NCBI RefSeq assembly: GCF_017355405.1
Contig: NZ_CP061177.1
Span: 2,215,001-2,279,000, forward strand
Direction: 5' to 3'
Length of the DNA: 64,000 nucleotides
Source: Roseomonas haemaphysalidis
GTDB lineage: Bacteria > Pseudomonadota > Alphaproteobacteria > Acetobacterales > Acetobacteraceae
Below, in pieces: positions 26,515-35,563 of this stretch (positions are counted from its first letter, which is position 1; each line of letters starts with the position of its first letter). A program made the position numbers and the translations under genes. Below the pieces are notes generated by a model, which had not been told where the DNA came from, did no database searches, and saw only the letters and a program-made list of their open reading frames with translations.

Positions 26515-27375
26515 TCAGCAGCTTTCGGCGCCGAACACCCGGCTCGGCGCCACGAACTCCTCCTGCGCCGCCACGGTGAGGATCTCGCGCGATCCCGCTT
26601 CCGCCGTCTGCTTCAGCAGGCCGTAGACCGAGCTGGCGGCGGCGGCGGCGGCCGTGGCGGCGGAGCCGCTCTTCATGCGGTGGAACAGGAACAGTGCCGC
26701 GATGGCGTCGCCCGCGCCGTTCACGGACAGCGGCAGCATCGGCGTCTGCACACGGTGGAACGCGCCGCCCTCGGCCGCCAGTAGCTCGATCCGGTCGGCG
26801 GGCGTTTCCGCCACCTGCAGGGAGGTGACCAGCACGGCGCGGGGGCCGCTCGCCGCCATGGTGGCCTGCAGCGCCGCGACGGCGGCCTTGGCCTCCGCCA
26901 GGCTGGTGACCGGCAGGCCGGTCAGGTTTTCCAGCTCGAACTGGTTGGGGGTGATCAGGTCGGCGGCCGGAACTGCGCGGTCGCGCATGAATTCCGGGAT
27001 GCCGGGACGCACGAAGACGCCGCGGCCGACATCGCCGATCACCGGGTCGCAGCAATACAAGGCGGCGGGGTTGGCGGCCTTGACCTTGGCGGCGGCGCCG
27101 AGCACCGCCTCGCCGATGGCGGCGTCGCCCATGTAACCGGACAGCACGGCGTCGCAGCCGGGCAGGGCGCCACGGTCCTCGATGCCCTGCACCAAATCCT
27201 GCACCAGCTCGGCGCCGAACACCTGTCCGCGCCAGGAGCCGTAGCCGGTGTGGTTGGAGAACTGCACCGTGTTGACCGCCCAGACCTCCGCCCCCAGGCG
27301 CTGGAGCGGAAACACCGCCGAGGCGTTGCCCACATGGCCGTAGGCGACCCAGGACTGGATGGACAGGATGTTCAT
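26515..27375 (-). CDS. pdxY: Pyridoxal kinase
   Basis: This 286-aa cytoplasmic kinase phosphorylates pyridoxal in vitamin B6 salvage. It has the PdxY/PdxK layout: [21 protein letters not shown] at the start, [43 protein letters not shown] and the anion hole/catalytic motif [12 protein letters not shown]. Start 27375 fits the family N-terminus. It stands alone, convergent with the Bug receptor gene 9 bp away. Confidence 0.93.
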   Translation of the reverse strand: MNILSIQSWVAYGHVGNASAVFPLQRLGAEVWAVNTVQFSNHTGYGSWRGQVFGAELVQDLVQGIEDRGALPGCDAVLSGYMGDAAIGEAVLGAAAKVKAANPAALYCCDPVIGDVGRGVFVRPGIPEFMRDRAVPAADLITPNQFELENLTGLPVTSLAEAKAAVAALQATMAASGPRAVLVTSLQVAETPADRIELLAAEGGAFHRVQTPMLPLSVNGAGDAIAALFLFHRMKSGSAATAAAAAASSVYGLLKQTAEAGSREILTVAAQEEFVAPSRVFGAESC

Positions 27376-27539
27376 GCGCGCGGCTTTCCCTGGCTGGGCG
27401 AGGCCCATGGTCTAGGAGTGCCGGGCAGGGGGGTCAATCGGCCACGCCGGTTGCTTTTGCGGCCCCCGGCGGGCTAGAAGCGCGGCTTCGCGCGGCCGGT
27501 CGGCATCGGCTGCACCATTGTCATGGAAAGATCACCGGC

Positions 27540-27770
27540 ATGAAGCCCGACATCCACCCCGAGTACCACGACGTCAACATCATCATGACGGACGGCACCA
27601 CCTTCACGACCCGCTCCTGCATGGGCAAGGAAGGCGACACGCTGCGCCTGGACATCGACCCGAAGTCCCACCCGGCCTGGACCGGCGTGCAGCGCGTGAT
27701 GGATACGGGCGGCCAGATCGCCAAGTTCAACAAGAAGTTCGCCGGCATCGGGACTCGTACCAAGGGCTGA
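27540..27770 (+). CDS. rpmE: 50S ribosomal protein L31, zinc-free form
   Basis: This 76-aa ribosomal protein begins [11 protein letters not shown] and has SHPAWTGVQ and RFNKKF-like KFNKKFAG, as in L31. It lacks the CxC and CxxC zinc ligands of the classical form and has one Cys only, which is usual for alphaproteobacteria and so does not depend on zinc. A strong terminator follows at 27799-27835. It is monocistronic. Confidence 0.95.
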   Translation: MKPDIHPEYHDVNIIMTDGTTFTTRSCMGKEGDTLRLDIDPKSHPAWTGVQRVMDTGGQIAKFNKKFAGIGTRTKG

Positions 27771-27798
27771 CGCCGCCGCGCATTTTCTGCGCCGACGG

Positions 27799-27835
27799 AA
27801 ACGCCGCCTCCCTTGAACGGGGGGCGGCGTTTTTT
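27799..27835 (+). terminator. Rho-independent terminator of rpmE
   Basis: AACGCCGCC (27800-27808) pairs with GGCGGCGTT (27823-27831), followed by further Ts. The element overlaps the proposed heat-shock promoter of the next gene. Confidence 0.85.
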
Positions 27836-27840
27836 ATATC
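27812..27840 (+). promoter_or_regulatory. Possible heat-shock-type promoter of the hsp20 gene
   Basis: CTTGAA at 27812-27817 fits the -35 of RpoH promoters (and TTGAAC the sigma70 type), and TATATC at 27835-27840 can serve as -10 with a 17-bp spacer from CTTGAA. It would start transcription near 27847, giving a leader of about 130 nt that contains the thermometer. The overlap with the rpmE terminator makes this less certain. Confidence 0.45.
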
Positions 27841-27919
27841 TGGTCGTGCCAGGTGATGCTCCCCCGGGAGGTCGCCGGCGCGGATGGATGCACCAGGGTC
27901 GCCCAGATGGGGGCCCGTT

Positions 27920-27976
27920 CGGACACCCTTCCGTACCCGCACAGTGATCCTTGCTTTGTTTGAGAAGGTTCCGACC
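27920..27976 (+). promoter_or_regulatory. ROSE-like RNA thermometer in the hsp20 leader
   Basis: The Shine-Dalgarno AGAAGG (27963-27968) can pair with CCTTGCT (27949-27955), leaving one bulged G and a 7-nt loop; the stem extends past a U-U mismatch to A-U and G-C. A TTGCT anti-SD with a bulged G is the hallmark of ROSE elements that block translation of small heat-shock genes at low temperature. A smaller hairpin, CGGA-6 nt-TCCG, lies at 27920-27933. The pairing is visible; thermosensing is inferred from the family. Confidence 0.75.
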
Positions 27977-28456
27977 ATGATGACCGCTTTCGATCCCACC
28001 CCCCTGTTCCGGTCCGCCATCGGCTTCGACCGCCTGTCCCGCCTGGTGGACAGCGCCCGCGCGGCGTCCGAGGGCCCGGCCTACCCGCCCTACAATATCG
28101 AGCGGACGGGTGATGGCTCCTATGTCCTGACCATGGCCGTTGCCGGCTTCGGCTCGGATGACCTGGACATCACCGCCCAGGACAACGTGCTGACCGTGTC
28201 TGGCAAGGCGACCCCGCCGGCCCCCGAGGCCGAGCGCCGCTACCTGCACCGCGGCATCGCGGGCCGCGCCTTCGAGCGCCGCTTCGTGCTGGCCGACCAC
28301 ATCCAGGTCGAGGGTGCGGACCTTGCCAACGGCCTGCTGCACGTGTCGCTGAAGCGCGAGGTGCCTGAGGCCTTGAAGCCCCGCCGCATCACCATCGGTG
28401 GCCAGGCGCCGCGCCCGGCGATCGAGGGGCAGGCGACGGAGCAGCTGGCGGCCTGA
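27977..28456 (+). CDS. Small heat-shock protein Hsp20 (IbpA-like)
   Basis: This 159-aa ATP-independent holdase binds unfolding proteins under stress. The alpha-crystallin domain spans about residues 38-132: YPPYNIERTGDGSYVLTMAV, LTVSGK, the RYLHRGIAGRAFERRFVL block and a GLLHVSLKRE strand. A possible C-terminal I-x-I-type motif is RRITIGG. ATG 27977 is eight bases after AAGG, which the upstream leader can sequester, so expression is probably controlled by temperature at translation. It is followed by a terminator and is monocistronic. Confidence 0.95.
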   Translation: MMTAFDPTPLFRSAIGFDRLSRLVDSARAASEGPAYPPYNIERTGDGSYVLTMAVAGFGSDDLDITAQDNVLTVSGKATPPAPEAERRYLHRGIAGRAFERRFVLADHIQVEGADLANGLLHVSLKREVPEALKPRRITIGGQAPRPAIEGQATEQLAA

Positions 28457-28478
28457 CCGCCGTCGCGCTGGAGACCGG

Positions 28479-28507
28479 GGCCGGGGCAGAGATGCCCCGG
28501 CCTTTTT
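28479..28507 (+). terminator. Rho-independent terminator of hsp20
   Basis: GGCCGGGGCA and TGCCCCGGCC form a perfect 10-bp stem closed by a GAGA (GNRA) tetraloop and followed by five Ts. Confidence 0.9.
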
Positions 28508-28620
28508 CATGCCCGCCGCTCTGCCGCAGCGCGAGACGGCCGCATTGACTTCCTTCCCGCGCCGGCGGCCCAATGGTGACACGATGCCGGTGCACGGCAC
28601 GCGATGGGAAGGAAGCGATC

Positions 28621-30138
28621 ATGAACGCCCCTGAATTCCTCGGCAGCCCCGCCACCCTGTTCAAGCAGCGCTACGGCAACTTCATCGGCGGCCGGTGGGC
28701 CGAGCCGAAGGATGGGCGATACTTCGAGAACACCTCGCCCGTGAACGGCAAGCGGCTGTGCGAGGTCGCGCGTTCCGGCGCGGCGGACATCGAGGCCGCG
28801 CTGGACGCCGCCCATGCCGCCAAGGACGCCTGGGGCCGCACCAGCGCGGCCGAGCGCGCGGTGCTGCTGAACCGCATCGCCCAGGTGATGGAGGACAACC
28901 TCGACAAGCTGGCCCGCGCCGAAACCTGGGACAACGGCAAGCCGATCCGGGAAACCACCGCCGCCGACCTGCCGCTGGCGATCGACCATTTCCGCTACTT
29001 CGCCGGCTGCATCCGCGCGCAGGAGGGCGGCATCTCGGAGATCGACCACGACACGGTGGCATACCACTTCCATGAGCCGCTGGGCGTGGTGGGGCAGATC
29101 ATCCCCTGGAACTTCCCGCTGCTGATGGCGGTGTGGAAGCTGGCCCCCGCGCTGGCCGCCGGCAACTGCGTGGTGCTGAAGCCGGCCGAGCAGACGCCGG
29201 CCTCCATCCTGGTCTTCGCGGAACTCATCGCGGACATCCTGCCGCCGGGCGTGCTGAACATCGTCAACGGCTTCGGCCTGGAATGCGGCAAGCCGCTGGC
29301 ATCCTCCAACCGCATCAGCAAGATCGCCTTCACGGGCGAGACCACCACCGGCCGGCTGATCATGCAGTATGCCAGCCAGAACCTGATTCCGGTCACGCTG
29401 GAGCTGGGCGGCAAGTCGCCCAACATCTTCTTCAAGGACGTGGCGGCGGAGGACGACGACTTCTTCGACAAGGCGCTCGAAGGCTTCACCATGTTCGCGT
29501 TGAACCAGGGCGAGGTCTGCACCTGCCCGTCCCGCGCGCTCGTGCATGAAAGCATCTACGACCGCTTCATGGAGCGCGCGCTCAAGCGGGTCGAGGCCAT
29601 CGTGCAGGGCGACCCGCTGGACCCCGCCACCATGGTCGGCGCCCAGGCTTCCAGCGAGCAGCTGGAGAAGATCCTGGCCTACATGGACATCGGCCGGCAG
29701 GAGGGGGCCGAGGTGCTGACCGGCGGCGAACGCAACAGGCTCGGCGGCGACCTGGCCGAGGGCTATTACGTCAAGCCCACGGTCTTCAAGGGGCACAACC
29801 GGATGCGGGTGTTCCAGGAGGAGATTTTCGGTCCCGTCGTGTCCGTCACCACCTTCAAGGACGACGAGGACGCGCTGAAGATCGCCAACGACACGCTGTA
29901 TGGCCTTGGCGCCGGGATCTGGACGCGGGACGGCAACCGCGCCTACCGCTTCGGGCGGAACATCCAGGCCGGGCGGGTGTGGACCAACTGCTATCACGCC
30001 TATCCGGCGCATGCGGCCTTTGGCGGCTACAAGCAATCCGGCATCGGGCGGGAAAACCACCGCATGATGCTGGACCACTACCAGCAGACCAAGAACATGC
30101 TGGTCAGCTACAGCCCCAAGAAGCTGGGCTTCTTCTGA
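28621..30138 (+). CDS. NAD-dependent aldehyde dehydrogenase (acetaldehyde type)
   Basis: This 505-aa enzyme oxidises an aldehyde, probably acetaldehyde or a related short chain, to the acid. It shows the ALDH landmarks [57 protein letters not shown] and the catalytic Cys in [10 protein letters not shown], with [12 protein letters not shown] near the C-terminus. GGAAGGA precedes ATG 28621. The stop overlaps the DUF779 gene's ATG by one base, a pairing long known for AcoD/ExaC-type aldehyde dehydrogenases, which supports the acetaldehyde assignment. Confidence 0.93.
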   Translation: MNAPEFLGSPATLFKQRYGNFIGGRWAEPKDGRYFENTSPVNGKRLCEVARSGAADIEAALDAAHAAKDAWGRTSAAERAVLLNRIAQVMEDNLDKLARAETWDNGKPIRETTAADLPLAIDHFRYFAGCIRAQEGGISEIDHDTVAYHFHEPLGVVGQIIPWNFPLLMAVWKLAPALAAGNCVVLKPAEQTPASILVFAELIADILPPGVLNIVNGFGLECGKPLASSNRISKIAFTGETTTGRLIMQYASQNLIPVTLELGGKSPNIFFKDVAAEDDDFFDKALEGFTMFALNQGEVCTCPSRALVHESIYDRFMERALKRVEAIVQGDPLDPATMVGAQASSEQLEKILAYMDIGRQEGAEVLTGGERNRLGGDLAEGYYVKPTVFKGHNRMRVFQEEIFGPVVSVTTFKDDEDALKIANDTLYGLGAGIWTRDGNRAYRFGRNIQAGRVWTNCYHAYPAHAAFGGYKQSGIGRENHRMMLDHYQQTKNMLVSYSPKKLGFF

Positions 30139-30515
30139 TGCCGGGGGAGGTGGCCCCGCTGGAGCGCGTGACGGCCACCCCCGCCGCGCTGGACCTCTTG
30201 GCGGAAATCCAGGCCCGCCATGGTGCGGTGCTGTTCCACCAATCCGGTGGCTGCTGCGACGGGTCATCCCCCATGTGCTACCCGGTCGGCGAGTTCATCC
30301 TCGGCGACCGGGATGTCTGCCTGGGCGAGATCGGCGGCGCCGAGGTCTATATCGGCGCGGACCAGTACGCGGCGTGGCGGCACACCCAGCTCATCATCGA
30401 CGTGGTGCCGGGGCGGGGAGGGATGTTCTCGCTCGACAACGGCACGGAGCGGCGGTTCCTGACCCGTTCGCGGGCCTTCGACGGCAGCGAGATGTGCCGG
30501 CTGCCGGGGGGATGA
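30138..30515 (+). CDS. DUF779 domain protein
   Basis: This 125-aa protein has the DUF779 signature HQSGGCCDGSSPMCYP near residues 34-49 and a closing RFLTRSRAF. The clustered cysteines suggest a metal or redox site. The family is almost always encoded next to aldehyde dehydrogenase, and here the genes overlap by TGATG, but its role (accessory protein or sensor) is not established. The large inverted repeat begins 5 bp after its stop. Confidence 0.88.
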   Translation: MPGEVAPLERVTATPAALDLLAEIQARHGAVLFHQSGGCCDGSSPMCYPVGEFILGDRDVCLGEIGGAEVYIGADQYAAWRHTQLIIDVVPGRGGMFSLDNGTERRFLTRSRAFDGSEMCRLPGG

Positions 30516-30520
30516 AGGTC

Positions 30521-30658
30521 GGGGGAATGAATTCCCCCCAACCCCCTTCTTTCTTTATCTGTCTGGCGGTCGTGGCCGTGGTGGCGGCCCGCTCCCACCA
30601 GGCGGGATCGAGAACAGCACAAAGAGAAGTTGGGGGTTTGGGGGGAATTCCTTCCCCC
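30521..30658. repeat. Large imperfect inverted repeat with palindromic tips
   Basis: The left arm (30521-30556) and right arm (30621-30658) are about 36 bases each and largely complementary, separated by 64 bp. Both tips are themselves palindromic: GGGGGAATGAATTCCCCC on the left and GGGGGAATTCCTTCCCCC on the right. The element almost fills the gap between the convergent DUF779 and M20 genes. It could be a bidirectional terminator, a REP-like interspersed repeat, or a small non-autonomous mobile element. Confidence 0.8.
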
Positions 30659-30666
30659 AACCTTGC

Positions 30667-31845
30667 TTACTTCAACTCCTGCTCCACCAACTGCGCCAGG
30701 TATCCCGCCCCCAGCGGCAATAGGTCGTCATTGAAGTCGTAGTGGATGTTGTGCACCGGGGTGCCGCCGCGCGTCTCGCCCTTCTGGCCGAACATCACAT
30801 AGGCGCCGGGGCATTTCTCCAGCATGAAGGCGAAGTCCTCGCCGGCGGTGATGGGCGGCTCGTCGGGCAGCACGGCGTCCTCGCCCAGCACGGCGGCCAC
30901 GGCCAGCGCAGCGCGCGCGGCTTCCTCCACCGTGTTGATGGTGGCGGGGTAGGCGCGGCGGTACTCGATCTCGGCGGTGGCGCCGAAGGCGGCGACGGTG
31001 TTCTCCACCACGCGGCGGAAGGCGGGCTCCATGGCGTCCCGCACCGCGGGCTTCAGGGTGCGGACGGAGCCGCGCAACTCCACCGCGTCCGGGATGACGA
31101 TGTCGGACGTGCCGCCGTGGATCTGCCCGATGCTGATCACCGCCGTTTCCAGCGGGTCGATGCTGCGCGACACCACGGTCTGCAGCGCTGATACCACCTG
31201 CGCCGCCGCCACCACGCTGTCGATGCCCAGGTGCGGCTTGGCGCCGTGCGTGGTCACGCCGCGCACCACCACGCGGAAATAGTCGATGGCCGCCAGCATG
31301 GTGCCGGCGCGGACGGAAACCTGGCCGAGCGGCAGCCCTGGCTCGTTGTGCAGGCCGTAGACGGCGTCGCAGGGGAAGCGTTCGAACAGCCCGTCGTCGA
31401 TCATCGCCTTGGCGCCGGCCAGTGATTCCTCGGCCGGCTGGAAGATCAGATGCACGGTGCCGGAGAAGTCGCGCGTTTCGGCCAGGTACTTGGCGGCGCC
31501 CAGCAGCATGGCGGTGTGGCCGTCATGGCCGCAGGCGTGCATGCGGCCCGGAATGGTGCTGGCATGCGGCAGGCCGGTGGCTTCCGTCATCGGCAGGGCA
31601 TCCATGTCGGCGCGCAGCCCAATGGCTCGGTTGGCGCCCGGCGCGTCCCGCTTGCCGCGCAGCACGCCCACCACGCCGGTGCCGCCCAGGCCCTCATGCA
31701 CCTCGATGCCCCAGCTGCGCAGCTTGTCGGCGACGATGGCGCTGGTGCGGTGTTCCTCGTAGCCGATCTCCGGATGCGCATGGAAGTCGCGGCGCCATGC
31801 CGTCATCTCGGGGGCCAGGGCGTCCAGCTGGTGGCGCAGGGTCAT
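30667..31845 (-). CDS. M20 family amidohydrolase (second copy)
   Basis: This 392-aa metalloenzyme is related to the one at 13139-14308. It shows FHAHPEIGYEE, HACGHDGHTAMLLGAAKYL, FQPAEESLAGAK, the HGAKPHLGIDS dimerisation loop and AGEDFAFMLEKCPG. AAGGAG nine bases before ATG 31845 (read on the minus strand) supports the start. It is a single gene, convergent with the ALDH-DUF779 pair. The substrate is an N-acyl amino acid or similar amide; which one is not evident. Confidence 0.92.
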   Translation of the reverse strand: MTLRHQLDALAPEMTAWRRDFHAHPEIGYEEHRTSAIVADKLRSWGIEVHEGLGGTGVVGVLRGKRDAPGANRAIGLRADMDALPMTEATGLPHASTIPGRMHACGHDGHTAMLLGAAKYLAETRDFSGTVHLIFQPAEESLAGAKAMIDDGLFERFPCDAVYGLHNEPGLPLGQVSVRAGTMLAAIDYFRVVVRGVTTHGAKPHLGIDSVVAAAQVVSALQTVVSRSIDPLETAVISIGQIHGGTSDIVIPDAVELRGSVRTLKPAVRDAMEPAFRRVVENTVAAFGATAEIEYRRAYPATINTVEEAARAALAVAAVLGEDAVLPDEPPITAGEDFAFMLEKCPGAYVMFGQKGETRGGTPVHNIHYDFNDDLLPLGAGYLAQLVEQELK

Positions 31846-31910
31846 CGCGGCATCTCCTTGGTTCCGCGGAAAGTTTCCCGCCGCTTCACGAGGGCCGCAA
31901 GCCTTCGCAC

Positions 31911-31939
31911 TTGCGTTATCGGGGCAGGGCGCCCATATC
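31911..31939 (+). promoter_or_regulatory. Weak promoter candidate for the DEAD-box helicase
   Basis: TTGCGT (31911-31916) and CATATC (31934-31939) are spaced 17 bp in the 282-bp divergent gap. It would give a leader of about 180 nt, as often seen for cold-inducible helicases. The match is partial, and I see nothing else definite in this gap. Confidence 0.35.
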
Positions 31940-32127
31940 GGGGCCGCTGAACGAATTTCAGCCGAGTCTCTGGTCGCGTGAATGGTCCGTCTCCGTGGAC
32001 CCATGGCCAGGACCCCGGGCGGCGCCCGGAACCTTTGCAATCCCGGTACGACCCATCCACGCGGGGCGTCCTGACCCGCAAGACCCGTGCGGCCGTCATG
32101 GCACGCCCGGGCGATGGATGTTGAACG

Positions 32128-33486
32128 ATGACCGACTTCGCTTCCCTTGGCCTCGCCGAGCCGATCCTCCGCGCCCTGACGCAGGAAGGCTACACCACCC
32201 CGACCCCGATCCAGGCGCAGGCCATCCCGCATGTGCTGGCCGGCCGCGACCTGCTGGGCATCGCCCAGACGGGTACCGGCAAGACCGCCGCCTTTGCCCT
32301 GCCGATCCTGCACCATCTGGCCGACCGCAAGGCACCGGCGCCGCGCGGCGGCTGCCGCGTGCTGATCCTGTCGCCGACGCGGGAACTGGCCTCGCAGATC
32401 CACGACAACGTCAAGGCCTATGGCCGCTTTCTGGGCCTAACCACCGCCGTGGTGTTCGGTGGCGTCGGCGCCCGCCCGCAGATCCAGGCGCTGTCGCGCG
32501 GCGTGGACATCCTGGTGGCCACCCCCGGCCGCCTGCAGGACCATGTGCAGTCCGGCTACGCCAAGCTGCAGGGCGTCGAGGTGCTGGTGCTGGACGAGGC
32601 CGACCAGATGCTGGACCGCGGCTTCTGGCCGGCGGTGAAGCGTCTGTCCTCCGTGATGAGCAAGAACCGCCAGACCCTGTTCTTCTCCGCGACCATGCCG
32701 ACCGAGATCGCGAAGCTGGCCGGCGAGATGCTGAAGGACCCCGCCAAGGTGTCCGTCACCCCCGTCGCCACCACCGCCGAGCGGGTTGAGCAGAAGCTGA
32801 TCTACGTGGATGCCAGCCAGAAGCGCGTGCTGCTGTCCGAGATGCTGCGCACCCCCGGCATGGGCCGCGCGCTGGTCTTCGCCCGGACCAAGCACGGCGC
32901 CGACCGCGTGGCCAAGAACCTGAACGCCGACGGCATCAACGCCCACGCCATCCATGGTGACCGCAGCCAGGGCCAGCGCGAGCGTGCCTTGCAGGACTTC
33001 CGCACCGGCCGCGCCTCCATCCTGGTGGCGACCGACATCGCCAGCCGCGGCATCGACGTGGATGGCGTGACCCACGTCTTCCAGTTCGACCTGCCGGACA
33101 CGCCGGAAGCCTATGTCCACCGCATCGGCCGTACCGCCCGGGCGGGCGCCAGCGGCGAGGCCATCACCTTCTGCGCGCCGGACGAGATCGTGAAGCTGCG
33201 CGCGGTGGAGAAGCTGATCGCCATGCAGATCCCCTCCGAGGACCGGCTGAGCGATGCCGGCCGGGCCGAGGCGGCGCGCGGCGTGCCCAAGAAGGCGCAG
33301 CAGCAGCGCGGCCGGGGTGGCCGCCCGGGCGGTGGCGGGCATGGCGCGCCGCGTGCCGCTGCCGGCGCGCCGCGCGGTGGCGAGCGTTCCAGCCGCAGCG
33401 CCCCGCCGCGCGGCGGCCGTGGCGGCGAGGGCGAGCGCAAGGACCGTTCGTGGCGCGAGGGCGACTTCCGCAACTCCTCGCGCTGA
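32128..33486 (+). CDS. DEAD-box RNA helicase (RhlE-like)
   Basis: This 452-aa ATP-dependent RNA helicase acts in ribosome assembly or RNA decay. The core spans about residues 1-370: FASLGLAEPILRAL (Q-motif region), AQTGTGKTAAF (Walker A), SPTRELASQI, VLDEADQMLD (DEAD), FFSATM (SAT), VATDIASRGIDVD and HRIGRTARAG. The tail is basic and RGG/GGR-rich, a nonspecific RNA-binding extension typical of RhlE types. A strong terminator follows. It is likely a cold or stress gene, but the sequence does not prove it. Confidence 0.95.
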   Translation: MTDFASLGLAEPILRALTQEGYTTPTPIQAQAIPHVLAGRDLLGIAQTGTGKTAAFALPILHHLADRKAPAPRGGCRVLILSPTRELASQIHDNVKAYGRFLGLTTAVVFGGVGARPQIQALSRGVDILVATPGRLQDHVQSGYAKLQGVEVLVLDEADQMLDRGFWPAVKRLSSVMSKNRQTLFFSATMPTEIAKLAGEMLKDPAKVSVTPVATTAERVEQKLIYVDASQKRVLLSEMLRTPGMGRALVFARTKHGADRVAKNLNADGINAHAIHGDRSQGQRERALQDFRTGRASILVATDIASRGIDVDGVTHVFQFDLPDTPEAYVHRIGRTARAGASGEAITFCAPDEIVKLRAVEKLIAMQIPSEDRLSDAGRAEAARGVPKKAQQQRGRGGRPGGGGHGAPRAAAGAPRGGERSSRSAPPRGGRGGEGERKDRSWREGDFRNSSR

Positions 33487-33507
33487 CATCTCGCCGGTTT
33501 GACACGC

Positions 33508-33539
33508 AAGGCCGGGGGCGGCGACGCCCCCGGCCTTTT
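33508..33539. terminator. Terminator between the convergent helicase and phaC genes
   Basis: AAGGCCGGGGGCG (33508-33520) and its exact complement (33525-33537) form a 13-bp stem with a GCGA (GNRA) tetraloop, followed by Ts on the plus strand and preceded by As that give Ts on the minus strand. It probably serves both genes. Confidence 0.88.
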
Positions 33540-33544
33540 GCCGT

Positions 33545-35398
33545 TCAATCCGACGCCATGACCTTCACGTAGCTGCCGGGGGCGTCTTCCAGCGCCGGCA
33601 GGCCGCCCTGGCCAGGCTGGCGCGCCGGCACCTGGGTCTTGTCCAGAGCCGAAACCCAGCGGTGCCAGTCCGGCCACCAGGAGCCCGACAGTTCCATGGC
33701 GCCGGTGAACCATTCGTCGGGGGAGGCGGGCAGGCTGTCCGCCACCCAATGGCTGTACTTGCCGGATTCCGGCGGATTGGCCACGCCCGCGATGTGGCCG
33801 GACGCCGCCAGCACGAAGCGCACCGGCCCGGCGTAGAGCTGCGTCGCCCGGTAGGTGCTTTTCCAGGGCGCGATGTGGTCCTCGCGCGTCGACAGGATAT
33901 AGGTCGGCAGCTTGATCTGGCGCAGGTCCAGCGGCGTGCCGCCCAGCGTCACGCCGCCGGGCTTCACCAGGTCGTTCTGCTGATACATGCGGCGCAGGTA
34001 GAAGCTGTGCATGGCCGCCGGCATGCGGGTGCTGTCGTCGTTCCAGTACAGCAGGTCGAACGGAAAGGGCTCCTGGCCCATCAGGTAGTTGGACACCACG
34101 AACGACCAGATCAGGTCGTTGGCGCGCAGCATGTTGAAGGTCGTGGCCATCTCGCCACCCTCCAGAAAGCCGCGCTTGCTCATGCGGTCCTCGATGGCCT
34201 TGAGCTGCTCCTCATCGATGAAGACGCCCAGCTCGCCCGCCTCCTCGAAATCCACCATGGTGGTGAAGAAGGTGGCGGACTTGATGCGGTTTTCCTTGCG
34301 CGCCGCCATGCGGGCCAGGGTGGCCGACAGCAGCGTGCCGCCCAGGCAATAGCCGATGGCGTTGACCGACTTCTCGCCCGTCGCCTGCTCGATCGCATCC
34401 AGCGCGGCGTAGGGGCCTTCCATCATGTAGTCCTCGAAGGACTTGGCGGCCAGGGCCTCGTCCGGGTTCACCCACGAGACGATGAAGACCGTGTGCCCCT
34501 GCGCCACCGCCCAGCGCACGAAGCTGTTCTTGGGCCGCAGGTCGAGGATGTAGAACTTGTTGATCCAGGGCGGGACGATCAGCAGCGGCCGCTTCAGCAC
34601 CGTGTCTGTCGCCGGGCTGTACTGGATCAGCTGCATCAGGTCGTTCTGGAACACCACCTTGCCGGGCGAGACGGCGATGTTCTCGCCGATGCTGAACTTG
34701 CTGTCGTCCGTCATGCGGATCTTCAGCTTGCCCTTGCCGCGCTCCAGGTCCGACAAGAGGTTCTGCAGGCCGCGCAACAGGTTCTCGCCCCCCGTCTCGG
34801 CGGTCTTGCGCAGCACCTCCGGGTTGGTCATCAGGAAGTTGGACGGGCTCATCGCGTCCACGAACTGGCGCGTATAGAAATCGACCTTCTGCGCCGTCTT
34901 GGGCTCCAAGTCCTCCGCCGCGTGCACCACGCCGGTGAAGTAGCGGGCGGACAGCAGGTAGGACTGCTTGATGAAGTCGAAGACCTCGTTCTCGCGCCAG
35001 GCCTCGTCCTTGAAGCGCCGGTCCTTGCTGTCCTCGGCGATGACGGGGCTGACCTCCTCGCCCCACATGCGGCGGGCGGTGTTCTGCCACAGCGTCAGGT
35101 AATCCTGCCAGAAGCCGAGCTGCGCCTGTACCAGCCGCGCCGGGTTGGCCATCAGGCGGGTGGACATCTCCAGAAAGGCGCTGCCCATCTGCATGGGGTC
35201 GGGGCCGGGGCGGCCGCTTTCGGCGGCGTTCAGGCTTTGGCGGTTCAGGAAGTCCGTGACGATGCGGTGCCCGCGCTCCGCCACGTCCGCCATGGTGCGG
35301 CCCAGCGTGTCCGGGTCGGGCATCCGGAACGCCGGCTCGGCCGGCTTCGCGCCGCCCGGGGCCGGGCCCTTGCCCGGCTTGTCGCTGTCCTGCGCCAT
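33545..35398 (-). CDS. phaC: Class I poly(3-hydroxyalkanoate) synthase
   Basis: This 617-aa enzyme polymerises (R)-3-hydroxyacyl-CoA into PHA storage granules. The alpha/beta-hydrolase core carries the lipase-like box GYCLGG with nucleophile Cys351, an Asp in STREDHIAPW and the His in ASGHIAGV. VPPWINKFYILDLRP and GHTVFIVSWVNP are class I signatures. AGGAGG precedes the ATG at 35398. No phaA, phaB, phasin or phaR gene lies here, so it is encoded apart from them. It is divergent from a proline-rich lipoprotein gene. Confidence 0.96.
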   Translation of the reverse strand: MAQDSDKPGKGPAPGGAKPAEPAFRMPDPDTLGRTMADVAERGHRIVTDFLNRQSLNAAESGRPGPDPMQMGSAFLEMSTRLMANPARLVQAQLGFWQDYLTLWQNTARRMWGEEVSPVIAEDSKDRRFKDEAWRENEVFDFIKQSYLLSARYFTGVVHAAEDLEPKTAQKVDFYTRQFVDAMSPSNFLMTNPEVLRKTAETGGENLLRGLQNLLSDLERGKGKLKIRMTDDSKFSIGENIAVSPGKVVFQNDLMQLIQYSPATDTVLKRPLLIVPPWINKFYILDLRPKNSFVRWAVAQGHTVFIVSWVNPDEALAAKSFEDYMMEGPYAALDAIEQATGEKSVNAIGYCLGGTLLSATLARMAARKENRIKSATFFTTMVDFEEAGELGVFIDEEQLKAIEDRMSKRGFLEGGEMATTFNMLRANDLIWSFVVSNYLMGQEPFPFDLLYWNDDSTRMPAAMHSFYLRRMYQQNDLVKPGGVTLGGTPLDLRQIKLPTYILSTREDHIAPWKSTYRATQLYAGPVRFVLAASGHIAGVANPPESGKYSHWVADSLPASPDEWFTGAMELSGSWWPDWHRWVSALDKTQVPARQPGQGGLPALEDAPGSYVKVMASD

Positions 35399-35563
35399 GG
35401 CGTCCTCCTGTGTTCCGCGCCTGCCGCGCTGTGCTGTTGGCCGCCCGCCGCCCGTGCCGCGAATGGCGGCGGGGGAGCATCGTCTCGCCCCGCGAAGCCC
35501 CGCCCTACTTTCGTTCGGACCGGATTTCAGGCTAACCCTCTGCCGCAGGTCGGGAGATGGTCC

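Noticed and set aside
28545..28576. TTGACT...CAATGG promoter for the ALDH gene
   Set aside because: The spacer is about 20 bp and the -10 is poor; not strong enough to list as a feature.
33662..35563. Upstream extension of the lipoprotein frame across phaC
   Set aside because: It is antisense to phaC. The lipoprotein signal and ribosome site place its start at or after 35564.
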